A stretch of 64,000 nt of DNA from Hyposmocoma kahamanoa. Its lineage: Eukaryota > Arthropoda > Insecta > Lepidoptera > Cosmopterigidae. A program made the translations under genes and the position numbers. Shown one piece after another: positions 46,637-58,865 of the stretch. The stretch lies in NCBI RefSeq assembly GCF_003589595.1, contig NW_020654810.1:22284878-22348877 (forward strand), given 5' to 3'. Every line of letters begins with the position of its first letter. Position 1 is the stretch's first letter. The notes below the pieces were generated by a model. The model ran no database searches and was not told where the DNA came from. It saw nothing but the letters and a program-made list of their open reading frames with translations.

Positions 46637-47552
46637 ACAAAATTACTATCGTTATCTTAAAAATATCAAAATAATACGGCGAATTATTGAAGTAAGAAAA
46701 AGAAAAATTTCGTAACATATGAACATATGTCATCGCTAAGGGCTTTAAGAAACGTACTATTTACCGTGTTATTTAACAACTAAATCAGTTGGATATAATA
46801 TTTTTTAAACATTACCCATTCGTACTATTGTTATAATAAGGCCACATTGTGATCATGTATCAAAAGTGCTTTTATCACATGATAGTCATAAAAATGATGA
46901 AACAAATTATATCATATATGCATGCTTCACCGTCGACCTCATCATCACTTTCCATCAGATGAGATGGAGGTCAAATGCACACTTTATATTTTCATAAAAA
47001 ACGATCTATAACTCTTTAAACATAATGAAGTTATTCACTAATTTCTCTTTTCTGAAAAGTTGTTTGACAGATGTGGCCTTATTACACCAATGGTGCTATA
47101 TTAGGTTTCTTTATAAACAAGTATTCACGATTTAGAACCGGAAAGAATAGTTTCATATCTAATGTGTAGTTTATTTTTAATAATAAAATTTCATTTATTA
47201 AGGTTACATGGACCTATTTAGTAACAGTTACCTACACTTAAATACTAATAAAAATTTCCGTACCTGAGAAGCATTACACTGTAAGCGCCATTTTTGTAAT
47301 TTTACGGGGGAAGCGATTTTATGTCGAAAATAGTCTGTACGACAATTAGGGTAGCTCTAAATGTTGTTAAAACTCAATTAGTTTTATTATATATGTTTTA
47401 TTATTATATTTTAAAACATTTATTTATATTATATATGTATATATATATACAAATAACTCAAGTCCCTTTTGAGGCGTATACAAGGGTCTTATATACCTAA
47501 GAATTATTGTAGAATTATTGTTGCTGTACAAACTGTGTTTAAGACGTACAGC

Positions 47553-48027
47553 CATCGAGTATATAACCAGAAATAGAGACGAAATAAGGGCTATATATTC
47601 CTGGTAACTCATCACTTATAAATATCTACTCTTGTTTGCACTGAAATATAGACAGCGCCAACAACTGACCTATGTGTACATTCCTAAAATATTTTGTATT
47701 TATTGTAATAAACATAATATCTCTAACAATGGCGTGCTGTTCCATTCGGTGGTGTGGGTAAAAACAGCAAAACATCTAATTACAAAACAAACGGGACCAA
47801 ATTTCATCGGTAATTAAATATGTAATTTTGCAATTTTCGTCCATTATAGCAAAGCTCAAGTTAACTGGTCGATTTGAAGTGACACTATTGATGACATCCA
47901 TTGACGTCAATTGTTTCGAATTCGGGCTGGCCAATCGGAGTGCAGTAGTCACAGTAATGATATGGCAGAATAGTTTTCAAACAAATTAAATGATATTTCG
48001 TCTCTATTTCTGGTTATATACCCGATG
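47553..48027 (-). mobile_element. MITE-1 copy (reverse orientation) with 8-bp duplication
   Basis: CATCGAGTATATAACC at the left and its inverse (one change) at the right. Flanks cgtacagc (47545-47552) and cgtacaac (48028-48035). Confidence 0.8.
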
Positions 48028-48149
48028 CGTACAACGCTGTATAATTTAATACAACACTGTAAATCACAATAAAAATATAAACTCGTGTACTAATAACCTA
48101 AATAAGTCAAGATCTAAGTTTGTACATATAAAAACAAAATAGCACTCAC

Positions 48150-48190
48150 CGTAAAGTGAAACCTGATGGGGACCGATGAAGTACTGATAA
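48150..48190 (-). other. Possible 5' non-coding exon of ACBP-2
   Basis: A consensus donor GTGAGT on the minus strand follows 'cactttacg', and a TCAGTA initiator-like word lies about 40 bp upstream. It would be the missing upstream exon of ACBP-2, but no transcript evidence exists here and the match is weak. Confidence 0.25.
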
Positions 48191-48627
48191 TTTTGCAGCC
48201 GGCTCTCTCGTTAAATTTCCACGGTGCGAGTCGAAATTTCGGACATCGCTCAGGGTTGAACATCACTAGTTTTAAAAATAATATTTTAGAATTATATATT
48301 ATTATGAAGCCAACCGGACTTAACGCCAATGATTTGGTTTTATGGAAAAATTAAAAATAATTCTAAGTAGACTGAACATCCTTCTGGGGTTTGTTCCGGT
48401 TTGGAAGGATACGGGTGAAATTACAGAGTTTTTTCAAGGCGCGAGTAAATAGGTATTATACTAATCGTCAATTTCAAATTAGGTGAGGCATAATTTAAAT
48501 GCTTGGTACTTTAATCATAAAAAGGAGGTTTAGTGAAAAAACTAAAACACATAAACTAGGATTCCCGCCCAGCATAACTTGGTTTCGGTTTTCTGTTTTG
48601 GCTTGGTTTCCGTCGGTGTCCCGTCAG

Positions 48628-48696
48628 GCAACAAAATAGGTAAGGTGGCAGTACTTCCATGGACGAACTCTTTCACAAGGAGCTCTACTGCTACTA
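48628..48696 (-). mobile_element. RetA 5'-end fragment
   Basis: 'aataggtaaggtggcagtac' to 'aaggagctctactgctac'. A separate sense scrap of the family lies at 48393-48430. Confidence 0.6.
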
Positions 48697-49064
48697 AATA
48701 ATAAATCGTATTCTTCAAATACGACGCAAAATGCTGATCATCCACACCGCACCATCTTTTATCAAAATTAAAGTGCCAACCCTAACTTAAGCCGTTGTAA
48801 ATTCTTATTAAATTTATCTATCTTGTAATAAAACACGCACGTACAACTTATCATTAAAGACTTAGGTACAGTAAATTTGGTTGGACACCCCGATAACATT
48901 ATGTAATTAGTATCTGTTTCCATTCGACGTAATTCTCACTGCAGGAGACTAATAAATACAAAGTAATACTTTTTAAATCAATCGGAAAAAAGATGGATTC
49001 ACACATTGGCGCGAGTTACGTATACTATACCGCGCTAAACATTTTGGAAGCAGAGATTTTAATA

Positions 49065-49325
49065 GCAGTGGAGCTTCTTGTGAAAGCGTTCGTCCAGGTG
49101 CCACCTTACCTATTTCTGTCGCCAAGCAATAATGTGAGCATTACTGCATTCTAGTTTTGAAGGGACTTGTCGATTTATGTCCCGGGGTGACTGGTGCTGT
49201 GGCAGTGCCTCTCATATCTTTGCGATTTAATGCTCGGGAGTGGCACCACAACTGTTATGGTCGGGCGGCGTAACTTACCATCAGGTGCATGACTTGTTCG
49301 TCCTGTCACTTGTATTAAAAAAAAA
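49065..49325 (+). mobile_element. RetA copy with A tail
   Basis: Sense: 'agcagtggagcttcttg' to 'ttcgtcctgtcac' and 'attaaaaaaaaaa'. An (AT)n run follows at 49336-49358. Confidence 0.75.
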
Positions 49326-49364
49326 AGATATCCTATATATATATATATATATATATATCAAAAC

Positions 49365-50005
49365 CCAATCAACCCGCCCGGGTTTTAACCTGGTTTTTAC
49401 CCAGAGCGATGGGTATTAATCCATTTCTGTCCAAAATCGAGGGCGGAAACGGTGAATACGGAATTTGGTTTAATTCTACTCATTACAAATGTAAAAATCT
49501 TTTTATTATACGAAAAAGAGGTAACTCCATACAATACTTGTGTGGAGTATTAGTAGTTTAGTGTATTTATTTGAATGCCATGTAAATAGATCCAAAAACA
49601 ATTAATTAAAAGCAAATACAATCGTTTACACCAGAAGCTATAAACATTTTGTAATAGTATCATTAAACTTTAACAAACCTCGATTTACAACAAATATTTA
49701 TCGAGTTCTTAGGTTTTCGCGATTGTTAGGTACACATAGGAAATGAAACTATTATTCCGGATTTAAATCGTGTATATATTTGTTTTTTCAAACAAACTAA
49801 CGTTTGAAAAAACGTCAGTCTACCTTGACCATCGGACCTGTAAGGGCCCGAAACGTTGGTTTGTTTAAAAAAAACAATTAAATCCGAAATAATAGTTTCA
49901 TTTCCTAACAAATATTTAGTTGTAAATTGTTTTTGCCCTCAATTTCGGGCATTAATGCGTTTTTGATGCCGGTTTAAGATATAAAGCGCCGGGTTAAAAC
50001 CCGGT
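49365..50005. mobile_element. Inverted-repeat element with 'CCGGGTTTTAACC' ends, holding a MITE-3
   Basis: The left arm 'cccgggttttaacctgg' and 'aaaatcgagggcgg' face 'ccgggttaaaacccgg' and 'gccctcaatttcgggc' at the right. The region between contains the MITE-3 copy 49735-49912. No duplication was found. Confidence 0.5.
49735..49912. mobile_element. MITE-3 copy
   Basis: 'aggaaatgaaactattattcc' faces 'ggaaatgaaactattatttcgg' on the other strand. The centre has 'gggcccgaaacgttggtttg'. Confidence 0.7.
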
Positions 50006-50499
50006 CGCCTGCTCACCTCTATTTGTAAGTGAATAAATGAATGAAATATTCTTTATAGCACATTAAAAATTACAATAACAGCACAGAACAGTAATGCAAG
50101 AATCACAGAGTAAGCTAATATACAACAGGCGGACTTATTGCTAAGTTGCGATTTCTTCCAGGCAACCTTAGGGTAGACATTTAAGTTACGTACAACAACT
50201 ATTACGTCGTTTAGTGACTTTTGTTACGTAGGAGAGCGCTATTTGGCCATACAAAATCTTAATAGTGACGTCCTTGCTCTATAACATATCAAAATATTGA
50301 ATCTCTAGCTACACACAATATCGAAATTTCACAGGATAAGTAAACACGACTCACACATACCAATGATCACTGGCATACACGCGCAACGTCGACGGGTGGT
50401 TTATCTAATAGTTTGTTGACGTAGACGTTTATTGACGTCAGAGTCATTATTTGTTACTTTCATTTTCTTAGCCTGTAGAACAAACTAATTAATAGATAA

Positions 50500-50712
50500 T
50501 TAACTGCCTCAGTGGCCGAACGGTTACCATGCCGGACTGCCACGCAGAGGTCCCAGGTTCGATTCCCGGGCCGGGAGAAATGTTTGTATGGCTTACATTT
50601 ATTTCTCTCGTGAGTTTGGGTGTAATTTGTGGTTGTCTATGTGTGTGTCCATGGCACCCGCGACACAGGGTTTCCCTAGTGCGGGGCTATGTGGTGTGTG
50701 CGTTAAAAAAAA
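50500..50712 (+). mobile_element. SINE-B, best preserved copy
   Basis: Head 'gcctcagtggccgaacgg' (A box), 'ggttcgattcccgggcc' (B box), body 'tttctctcgtgagtttggg', 'gacacagggtttccctagtg', end 'gtgtgcgtt' with an A tail. About 210 bp. Confidence 0.85.
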
Positions 50713-51030
50713 AGTTTCTAATTAATAGACTAACGCGACAGAAACTTACATCTAACATATGTCGTGGATGAGTTATAGTAAATACACACACCGTCACACG
50801 CACACACAAACACACACGCACGTTCTTTAATTAGAATCTATTAATTAGTTTGTTGTAGAAAAATTAAAAATAGAATTGTATAAAGGAAATCGGTGAATAA
50901 GTATGTGTGTATATGTATGCGTTTTATATATACACTCACACACACATCACACTCCTAGTAGCATAACTGTGCTCAAGTTTTGAAGTGCTGGTGAAATTAC
51001 AGGCACGTAGAACTTTGTGTATCTTACGTG

Positions 51031-52313
51031 GGGTGCACTATAAGTATCCGGAATGAATAAGAAAAAAGTACTATAAATGGTCAGAAATGAATTTATTGTT
51101 TCTCAAAATTTTTCTCCGTTAGCGTTAATGCACATTTTCATTAGAATTAACCAATTTTGAAAACATTTATGCCACTCCGCCGTGACAATCTCTGAAACAT
51201 ATTTTTCATACTTTTCGACAGCCTCTTCAGGTGATGAAAATCGTTGACCGCGTAACTGGTTCTTAATTTTTGGAAATAAATAAAGTTCACAAGGTGCCAG
51301 GTCGGGACTGCACGCGGGATGGCTCATAAGGTCAACGTTGTTCACCTTCAAAAATTCATTTGTCTGTCTGGCCGTGTGAAAACTGGCATTATCGTGGTGC
51401 AAGATGATACGGCGTTTATGGTTATTTTTACGGAGTTTATCAATAACTCCCGGAACACAAATGGTCGTGTACCAATCACTATTCACGGTACAAGGATTCT
51501 CCAAATCAACAGTAGCCACGTGTCCAGTTTTATTAAAAAAAAATCATCCGTTTAGAGGCACTTTGCACGCGCGCCACTTTGGTTGGTTTCGGCTCATCTC
51601 GAAAGACCCATACGCTCGATTGCTGCTTTGTTTTGGGATCGTAAGTATAAATCCATGTTTCGTTACCTATTACTATGTCCCACACCAAATTTGACGCCCC
51701 TTCGTTCAATCTGGTAAGCATGGCATTGCACCAAGTGACGCGATCCGTTTTTTGAGCTTTAGTCAAATTGTGTGGGATCCACCGAGAGCATAGCTTTTTC
51801 ACACCCAAATATTTGTGTAATATTGATTGTATTTAACTCAGGCCTATGCCTAAAGATGCCCGAATCTCGTGGTATGTCACATGCCTGTTTGTTTTGATCA
51901 TACGACGCACAGCATCGATGTTTTTGTTGTTCACAGCAGTGGCCGGACGACCATCACGAAATTCGTCACTGGGATTCACACGACCGCGTTTGAATTCTGC
52001 AAACCAGCTATAAATAGTCGGCTTACGTGGTGCTTCATCACCAAAAGCAGTTTGAAGCCGAGCGAAGCTCCGCTGAGCTGTTAAATTACACTTAGTTGCA
52101 GAAAATTATACTACGAAAATTTTCACGAGTTAAATCCATGGTGAGGTTGTCTACAACCAATTTCTAAAACGACACCACAATGTGAAAACAAGTGACAGTC
52201 AGATGAAACAAACTGTATTCTACAGCCAAAGAGTTCCATTTGCAAATGTTATAATTACTTTTTAAATATTGTTTATGTAAGTGGCCAGTTCCGGAAACTT
52301 ATAGTGCGCCCTA
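51031..52313 (-). mobile_element. mariner element with decayed transposase
   Basis: The ends are GGGTGCACTATAAGTATCC and the inverse of GGGCGCACTATAAGTTTCC; 1283 bp is the usual mariner length. The minus-strand transposase is in pieces. 51533-51808 carries IGNETWIYTYDP, where the first catalytic Asp of the mariner DET/DES motif has become Asn. 51103-51519 carries ILHHDNAS (second Asp) and SPDLAPCELYLFPKIK (third Asp of DD34D). The N-terminal part, up to about 52135, has several stops and frame changes. TA flank is seen only on the right. Inactive. Confidence 0.85.
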
Positions 52314-52350
52314 TGTATTCATTGTTTCGGTGGCTGTGTGACGTTTACGA

Positions 52351-52560
52351 AATTCAGCCGTTAAGTGGCCAGCTCGATCATGTGATTTAATACCGCTGGA
52401 TTATTTTTTATGGGGTATATACGGAGCCAAAATTCGAGAAGTGATTAACGAAATAGACGCACCATTTTGTCAAAAAGTGATTAAAAACTTTGATGAAAGA
52501 ATCGACATCTGTAACTGTGGTCATGGTGGACATTTATCAGATATTATTTTTCATTCATAA
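52351..52560 (+). pseudogene. Tc1/mariner-type transposase C-terminal fragment
   Basis: One frame reads WPARSCDLIPLDYFLWG, then EINEID-like VINEIDAPFCQKVIKNF and GGHLSDIIFHS before the stop. The PLDYFLWG box is the end of the catalytic domain. About 30 residues after it are missing, and nothing upstream remains. Unrelated to the neighbouring mariner, and on the other strand. Confidence 0.65.
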
Positions 52561-53307
52561 TTGGCACACCTTATATTTTTTAATAGAAAAAAATCTGAAT
52601 CATTGACATCTAAATTTATTGTTTTATTTTGATTTACAAAACAATGTTCTTGTTGAGTACACTCAGATAACATCTCGGAAAAAAAAACTGACACATCAGA
52701 AGATTACAAGACTCGTATATGTCTCAAATATTTCTATTAAAACCCCGTTAAACCTGTTTACAACGCTTGTGTACCTAATTAAATTCGAGATAAGGAAGTG
52801 TATACAAGTAGAACAAAATTACGTGTACACCTGTAAAGTCCGTTTTATAGTAACGTCTAAAAATAATTTACACATTTAAAATATGGTATCTGCCTTAAAC
52901 CCAAATCTTATCAATGTTAGAGATACGGTGCATCATCAAGTGTTTGCCAAAAGCTTAAGTGGCTTGACATTTGAAAAATTGTGCAATCAGTGACACCACA
53001 CCTCCACCACTCCCTATTTTTTAAAGATTTTACGAACATACGAGTATTACTCGAGTCGATCGATTCTTTAAGATACCTAGTACTTATCTTCATGTAGTTA
53101 GCGGACTAACAGGTTAAAAAACTAATAGACTTAGGATTATACTAAATCCACAATGGTTCAACGTTAAGCAAATGGAAGAATATTTACTAATTACAAGTCT
53201 CTCACCACGGTATAACTTCGCACTTTTAATATAATAAAGCCACATCTGCAAATTGACAACTTTTCAGAGACGTTGAAAAGATTCTACGATCGAAATTAAT
53301 CATTATT

Positions 53308-53515
53308 TTTAACCGACTTCAAAAAAAGGAGAATGTTCTTAATTCTACTGTTTTTGATTGTTCCATTGTTTTGAGTGTATTTTTTTAATTCGAATGTATT
53401 TGTAAACCGATTTTGACGATACTTTTTTTGTTGGAAAGAGGGTACCTCAGTATTGGTCCCATTAAATTTGAAGAAAATATTGCACGTCTAACGGTGGCAA
53501 CTCACTTTTTAGCTT
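53308..53515 (+). mobile_element. MITE-2 copy
   Basis: 'ttaaccgacttcaaaaaaag' to 'acggtggcaactcac'. The right inverted end is missing. Confidence 0.7.
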
Positions 53516-53595
53516 CAGTTTGTATTTTTGTATAATTTGTACATAAGCAGAGTTCGAAGCGGTTCTTTTTGTTTTAAATTACCTAGTTCATATAC

Positions 53596-53778
53596 CGTGA
53601 TTCACTAAATGATTGTAACTAGTCACAGGTTTACAGGTAGGTTACGGGTTGCGGTAACAAAGTTAGCAAAGTGTACGACTTTTTTTTTCCCCCGATATTT
53701 AAGAACGGTTAAGCACGTAACCCGTAACCTGCCTGTAAACCTGTCACTAGTTTTATATAAGTGCGCATTCAGTGAAAA
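53596..53778. mobile_element. Foldback element
   Basis: 'aactagtcacaggtttacag' with 'ggttacgggtt' at 53617-53653 faces its inverse at 53716-53752. The outer words 'gattcactaaatg' and 'cattcagtgaa' extend the arms. 'Ttttttttcccccg' lies in the loop. Confidence 0.7.
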
Positions 53779-54849
53779 CGAACATAAAAATGAATAAAAC
53801 CAAATTAATATTTAAATAATGAATGATATTATAATGTAAAGGACAGGATCAGTAACAAACTGCAAGAATAAAATTGTTTTATTCCGCCATCTCTTTCGTG
53901 ATTTACTTCGTCACCGTTGATCGCTCTTAGGCGTCCACCAAGTGGCAAAAGCCTCTCTCAATCGCCGCATGCAACTGATGTGTTCAGCCCTGTCCAATTT
54001 CAGTTTGCCTAAATAGTCTCATTAAAGCCAAAGATGTATACGGCGTGATGATTTATTTATTACACTAAGTATATCCGGTTTATGATAATGTAATCGGTAC
54101 AGACGGCGACGCAAATCCGGAGGGATTTGTAATTGGAGAGTTACGGATACGGTGAAACGTCCAAGATATCAGTAAGACACGTGGTTATCCACAGACATAT
54201 ATCTATGTGGTTATCTTTAAAAAAATACGTCCATGTTCTTGTAGATACGTTCGATAAAACTGTTAAGTATATCAATGTACCTATTTATTTTGACAAATGT
54301 GCAATGCTGCAAAACGATTGTAATATATCACGTTGGATACCGAACTTATCTGAGTATATCGGAAAACAGCTAAAAATATAGTTTTTGCCAATCTAGTTGC
54401 GCACTTAAGAAGGACAAAATATTAAATTCATTATCCTGCATTGCAGTCCGCCTAGCCGTCTGCCGCGTTATTCAGGATTATCAGTGTAGGCGTTGCGTCT
54501 ATGCAGGATAGTGTGTGAGCAGAGTCCGGCCTGCGCGGCGGTCTGCCATACAGGTAGAGAATGGGCCGTTTTAGAAATCTTAAAGTGTTTACCGCCTTGC
54601 TTGATTTTATCGATCGTTTTTGTCGATCGACGTGTTTTGTCGATCGATTTGTGTTATCGAGCAAACCTGTAGGCACCTTGTGTTGATCGCACGTGTCGAA
54701 CGTTTTACCACATTTGCTCGATTTGTTTGATCGTAATTGTCGATTAACAAAAATACGATATCTATAGGCACCTTTATAAAGTCATACAAAATTGTTAATT
54801 GTAAACTATGGACAGAGATAAAAGTCTAGGAAAATACCGAATAGAAGTG

Positions 54850-55090
54850 GCAGCAAAACTCCTTGAGAAAGAGTTTGTCCGGGGAATTTCTGCCACCATA
54901 ACTATTTCTGTCGCCAAGCAGTAATGCTACCATTGCTGCCTTCCGGTTTTGAAGGAATGCTAGTGAAATTATAGGCACATGTGACTGTAAACTTTATGTC
55001 TCAAGGTGACGGGTGCAGTGGCAATGCCCCTCAGATCTTTTTAAATCTTTCCATAGCACTGCAACTGTCATGGATAGGTATGGATGTCGC
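54850..55090 (+). mobile_element. RetA copy, diverged
   Basis: Sense: 'actccttgagaaagagtttg' to 'aactgtcatggataggtatg'. 3' end lost. Confidence 0.65.
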
Positions 55091-55099
55091 TAACGATAA

Positions 55100-56150
55100 A
55101 GCACTAAAAACTTGTGCTTTTATAATTTAATCAGGCACTTCTGCGTAAAATTTTCAATCGGTTATATTTTTTTAACTAATGTAGATAAGTAGCTCATACC
55201 TTTAATTCGTGAAAGTAGAAACTTGGTAGCCATTATTGGTAATACATACGCCTAGAAAATCTTCTCCCTTCATGCTGAACAACATGACCACCAGCCATCC
55301 TGATATCCGAATAGCTGGTCAATTATTTTTTTAAATCTCAGAATATATCAAAAGTAGCAATTATTTACAAAAGGCAGCAAATAGGTAGCAATTTTTGAAC
55401 ATACACTCAGTACCAGACGCCACAGGCAACCAGCCATCCTGACAGTCACTAAAAGAACACGAACCAAATCGTTTTCCCAAAGATTATTCGTCGTGTTTAT
55501 TTAGTTGTCACACTGTTTGTCATTTTTAGTCAAAAATTAATAAGACAAACTATTAATCACCGTGGATAATTATTGGATATACATATATGGGATATTTATC
55601 AGATAAAATTATCAGAGAAAATTACCTAAACACCTTCATGCATTTTTGTAATGTTGATAAGTTATAGATTCGGGTAGTAAATAAATAAATATATTAAATA
55701 AATCAATATTTTAATATAATTTTATTGGATTTAACGAGCGATAGATAAGGAAAAGCGTATTCTAAGGAGAAAGTGTAAAAAATAGTAAAAAATCTATAAA
55801 GCAACAGTAATTAGAGCAGGTTGCATTAATTTTTACTCGAGTGATTCTTTTTTATATCGTGATAGATATATGTAACACAAAATAATAATCCCCGACCAAT
55901 CGTTTTAAAACTTTGTCTGTAATACCATGTAATAAAATTACGAAGTTACAACAGTGATAAACATTCAAAGATTGGGGATTTATTGTTGTTTTCATGTAAT
56001 GTACGAAACGCATGGTTACTATGTCAAAATTGTGTCTGTTATTATTTAAATATTGATATATTCGTACCTAAAACCGATAAGTTCAAGAATTATTTCATAG
56101 AGGAAACTGAAACCGAGGATTTATGGTGATTGGAGGATATAAAGTACACA
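55100..56150. other. Intergenic stretch, no feature recognised
   Basis: AT-rich. A direct 'accagccatcctga' repeat at about 55290 and 55428 was the only pattern noted. Confidence 0.4.
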
Positions 56151-56449
56151 ATTTATCTTAATTTATGAGTCTCCTGGCGTAATGCACGCCTTCCACTGCG
56201 AGTGGAGCGGGCTCCGTGCGAACTCGGTTTGACTCGCAACGGTAAACTTCATAGAAGTGCTGCTTCCACCACAAACGAGTGAGGAAAGACGTTTTGATTG
56301 GTAGGTCAATGCAAAACGTCGTCTAATTTTGTGAGTCGCGTAGTTTGAGTTGCGTTTTTACTTTGTTTCAATTAAAAATCATAAATCAATAAAAAAAAGA
56401 CAAATTCATGTGTTTTATTCTGCTTTTAAGTAGGGAAAATCTACAAGAC

Positions 56450-56770
56450 AAATTTCGACACCTCCTACGTAAACTATGGTATGTCGAAATTATCAAGTTT
56501 ACAGGGGAGCCTTATTTCAGTGAATTCAGTACATTAAAAGGCTGCATAACACGTGACTTTAGCATTTCTCAGTTTTATTCGGCAAACTCGTTACTCTCAT
56601 AGAGTATTATAAAATCCTAGATATCGATTAAATGATGTATTAGATGATCACTCTATGTGAGTAACGAGCTTTGCCGAATAAAACGGAGAACTTTAAAACG
56701 CTTCCCTGTAAACTTGGCAATTCCGACATACGATACTTTACGTAGGAGGCGTCGATTTGTGTCGATACTT
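56450..56770. mobile_element. Large foldback (snap-back) element
   Basis: The left arm 'cacctcctacgtaaa', 'aagtttacaggg', 'gttttattcggcaaactcg', 'ttactctcatagagt' is mirrored in order by the right arm (56640-56770). The arms are about 130-150 bp, imperfect, with a short spacer around 56610-56650. Confidence 0.75.
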
Positions 56771-56920
56771 TTATGAGTACTATACTTTTTATGCGATACT
56801 ACTCACGAGTACAGTAATCGATAATTTTGATTCGATACCGTGTCCCTAGTAATGACGACTGACTTTCGGTCGCATCGTAGGACGGGTTGGCGCGAGTGGA
56901 GGTAGGGGTGAGAGAACGGG

Positions 56921-57220
56921 TTACTTTGGTATAGGTGTGTATACAACAACAACTTGCTTGATTGTTATTATTAGTCTTTCCTCTGGACTGATGGCTTGTC
57001 TCATATTTGTATCTGACTTAGTAATAAAAGGTTTTACTAGGCTTATTAATTCTTGAAAAACATTTATTGGCATGTGGTAGTACTTAACAAATTGATCTGG
57101 ATGTTCACATAAACGTGTATACATATAATATATGAAACTGCCCATACTTTAATCGTTTCGTATTGAGTGGATGTACCTAGCTTCTTTTTCTTTTTCTAAC
57201 ATCGTCTTCTAATGCTTTAT
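56921..57220 (-). pseudogene. PIF/Harbinger transposase N-terminal remnant
   Basis: Minus strand: ALEDDVRKRKRS, a stop, VHPLNTKRLKYGQFH, then after a frame change DQFVKYYHMPINVFQELI and ISPEERLIITIK. This is the N-terminal start of DDE_4 (PIF/Harbinger) transposases, up to the R.SPEERL.IT box. The catalytic part is absent. A plausible relict of the source of the TWA-flanked MITEs here, which is inference. Confidence 0.65.
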
Positions 57221-57924
57221 AAATATACTACTTTTAATGGACAAACGCTGATTTTAAACTTTTATACGGGGTGTTTAAGTTAAGGCACGTTCACTTCCCG
57301 ACGTCGAAAAATGACGTCTCTCCAGTTCCCAATAACCTTAGCGGCCGGAAGGATCGGAGGATATCTAGCTTATCTTCTACTAGTTCTCCAGGCAAGTGCC
57401 GGAGATGCCAGTCGCAGTGTCCTGTGACAATGTCCGGACATAGCTTCCAACTTAAAGGACATCTCACGTGGCTCAAGGGTCTCCTCGCTTCAGGCCCTCA
57501 ACTAGACCTCTACTAAGCGCTAGCTACGCACGAGACAGACGCCCCAGCCACACACCACTGCAGCAGACAAACATGTCCGTCTCTGCTGCTAACCACACAA
57601 CTGGTCTCGCCATCGAGCCCGTAGTCTCTCCGGAAATCCCTATCTCTCGCTATGGCAGTGATTGTATCAATACTGCACTAGGTATGTACCTTCACGTTTG
57701 GATTCCACTTTACATTTAACATCAGGTCGAGTCATCTGCCTGTCATGTATTTAAAAAAGTTTTATAATGAGAAGACGTTGCGCCTCCGTGCAAGCCCGTC
57801 TCCTCCGCGGTAGCACCAAGGGAATCCTGAGACTTCCCAATGTTATAGCATTGGGTGTAGCTCCACACCAGGATATAATTTTTCATTTTATTTTATTGTC
57901 AAGCCTTCTACACTAGCCTAAGCC

Positions 57925-58325
57925 TTCGATCCGGTCGGATTCGAACCGACGTCTTTCTTGCATATCGTGCCAGACGCTATACCAACTAAGCCACGGAATG
58001 AACCAACGGACCCAATGAATTTTTCTATGTGCTTGCATCGTGTCTTTGGATTTGGTTTTTCAATGACTTTTTAGTCGTAGCGCCATCTAATGAGCAATCT
58101 ATGAAAGATTTATCACCCAGTTAGTACCTTTACAGCTACTAGTCCTGGCGAGAGATGTCGCTATTCACTGCATTTTAAATTTTTATAGAATTGATATTCA
58201 ATTATTTTTGTGAAATTACTCCACTAGTTTGTTGTAATCATTAATACAAAGATCGAACACTCAGAAAAAAATTCCTTCGATCCGGTCGGATTCGAACCGA
58301 GGTCTTTCTTGCATACCGTGTCACA
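57925..58325 (-). mobile_element. SINE-C tandem dimer
   Basis: Minus-strand heads with B box 'ggttcgaatcc' at about 57940 and again at about 58290, separated by the same body ('agatggcgctacgac', 'gacatctctcgcc') as in 12872-13425. The second head is truncated. Confidence 0.8.
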
Positions 58326-58654
58326 GAATCGCCATTTTTTTGTCATTTAATTGACGCCGTTAATTTGAGTTTTTTTCCACAATTTGCAAAAACATCAATT
58401 TTAGTTTATTTTAATTAAATATAGGGGTAAGCGGTTAAATAAAACATAAGCATTAAAGTAAGAAGTCGTCCTGGAAGACTGGATTTGGTAAATATTGCTT
58501 AAATAATTTTTATTTCAAAAATATTCACTTGATCCCTAGACACTTTTGATGTGTGTACATAACTATTTAAAATTTTATGAAAACTGGCAACCCTATAAAT
58601 GTGATTTTACTCCGTCAAACACGATAGACTATCGCTTAAATTTATAATAATAAT

Positions 58655-58865
58655 AATAACGCACACACTCATCATAGCCATGCACTAGGGAAACCCTGTG
58701 TCGCGGGTGCCATGGACACATATAGACAATCACAAATTACACCCAAACTCACGAGAGAAATAAATGTAGGTCATACAAATATTTCTCCCGGCCCGGGAAT
58801 CGAACCTGGGACTCCTGCGTGACATTCCGGTATGGTAACCATTCGGCCACGGAGACAGTTAAATT
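58655..58865 (-). mobile_element. SINE-B copy
   Basis: Antisense: 'ctagggaaaccctgtgtcg', 'ctcacgagagaaataaatg', 'cggcccgggaatcgaacc', 'gtaaccattcggccacgg'. A (TAA)n run lies at its outer end (58647-58659). Confidence 0.85.

Noticed and set aside
54590..54740. Cluster of TCGATCG / TATCGAT words, suggestive of DREF-type sites
   Set aside because: The words are part of a degenerate repeat and no gene start lies nearby.
57291..57480. Minus-strand frame with 'VTGHCDWHLRHL', reminiscent of LINE RNase H ends
   Set aside because: Only one short motif fits and the surrounding residues do not; too weak to call a LINE.
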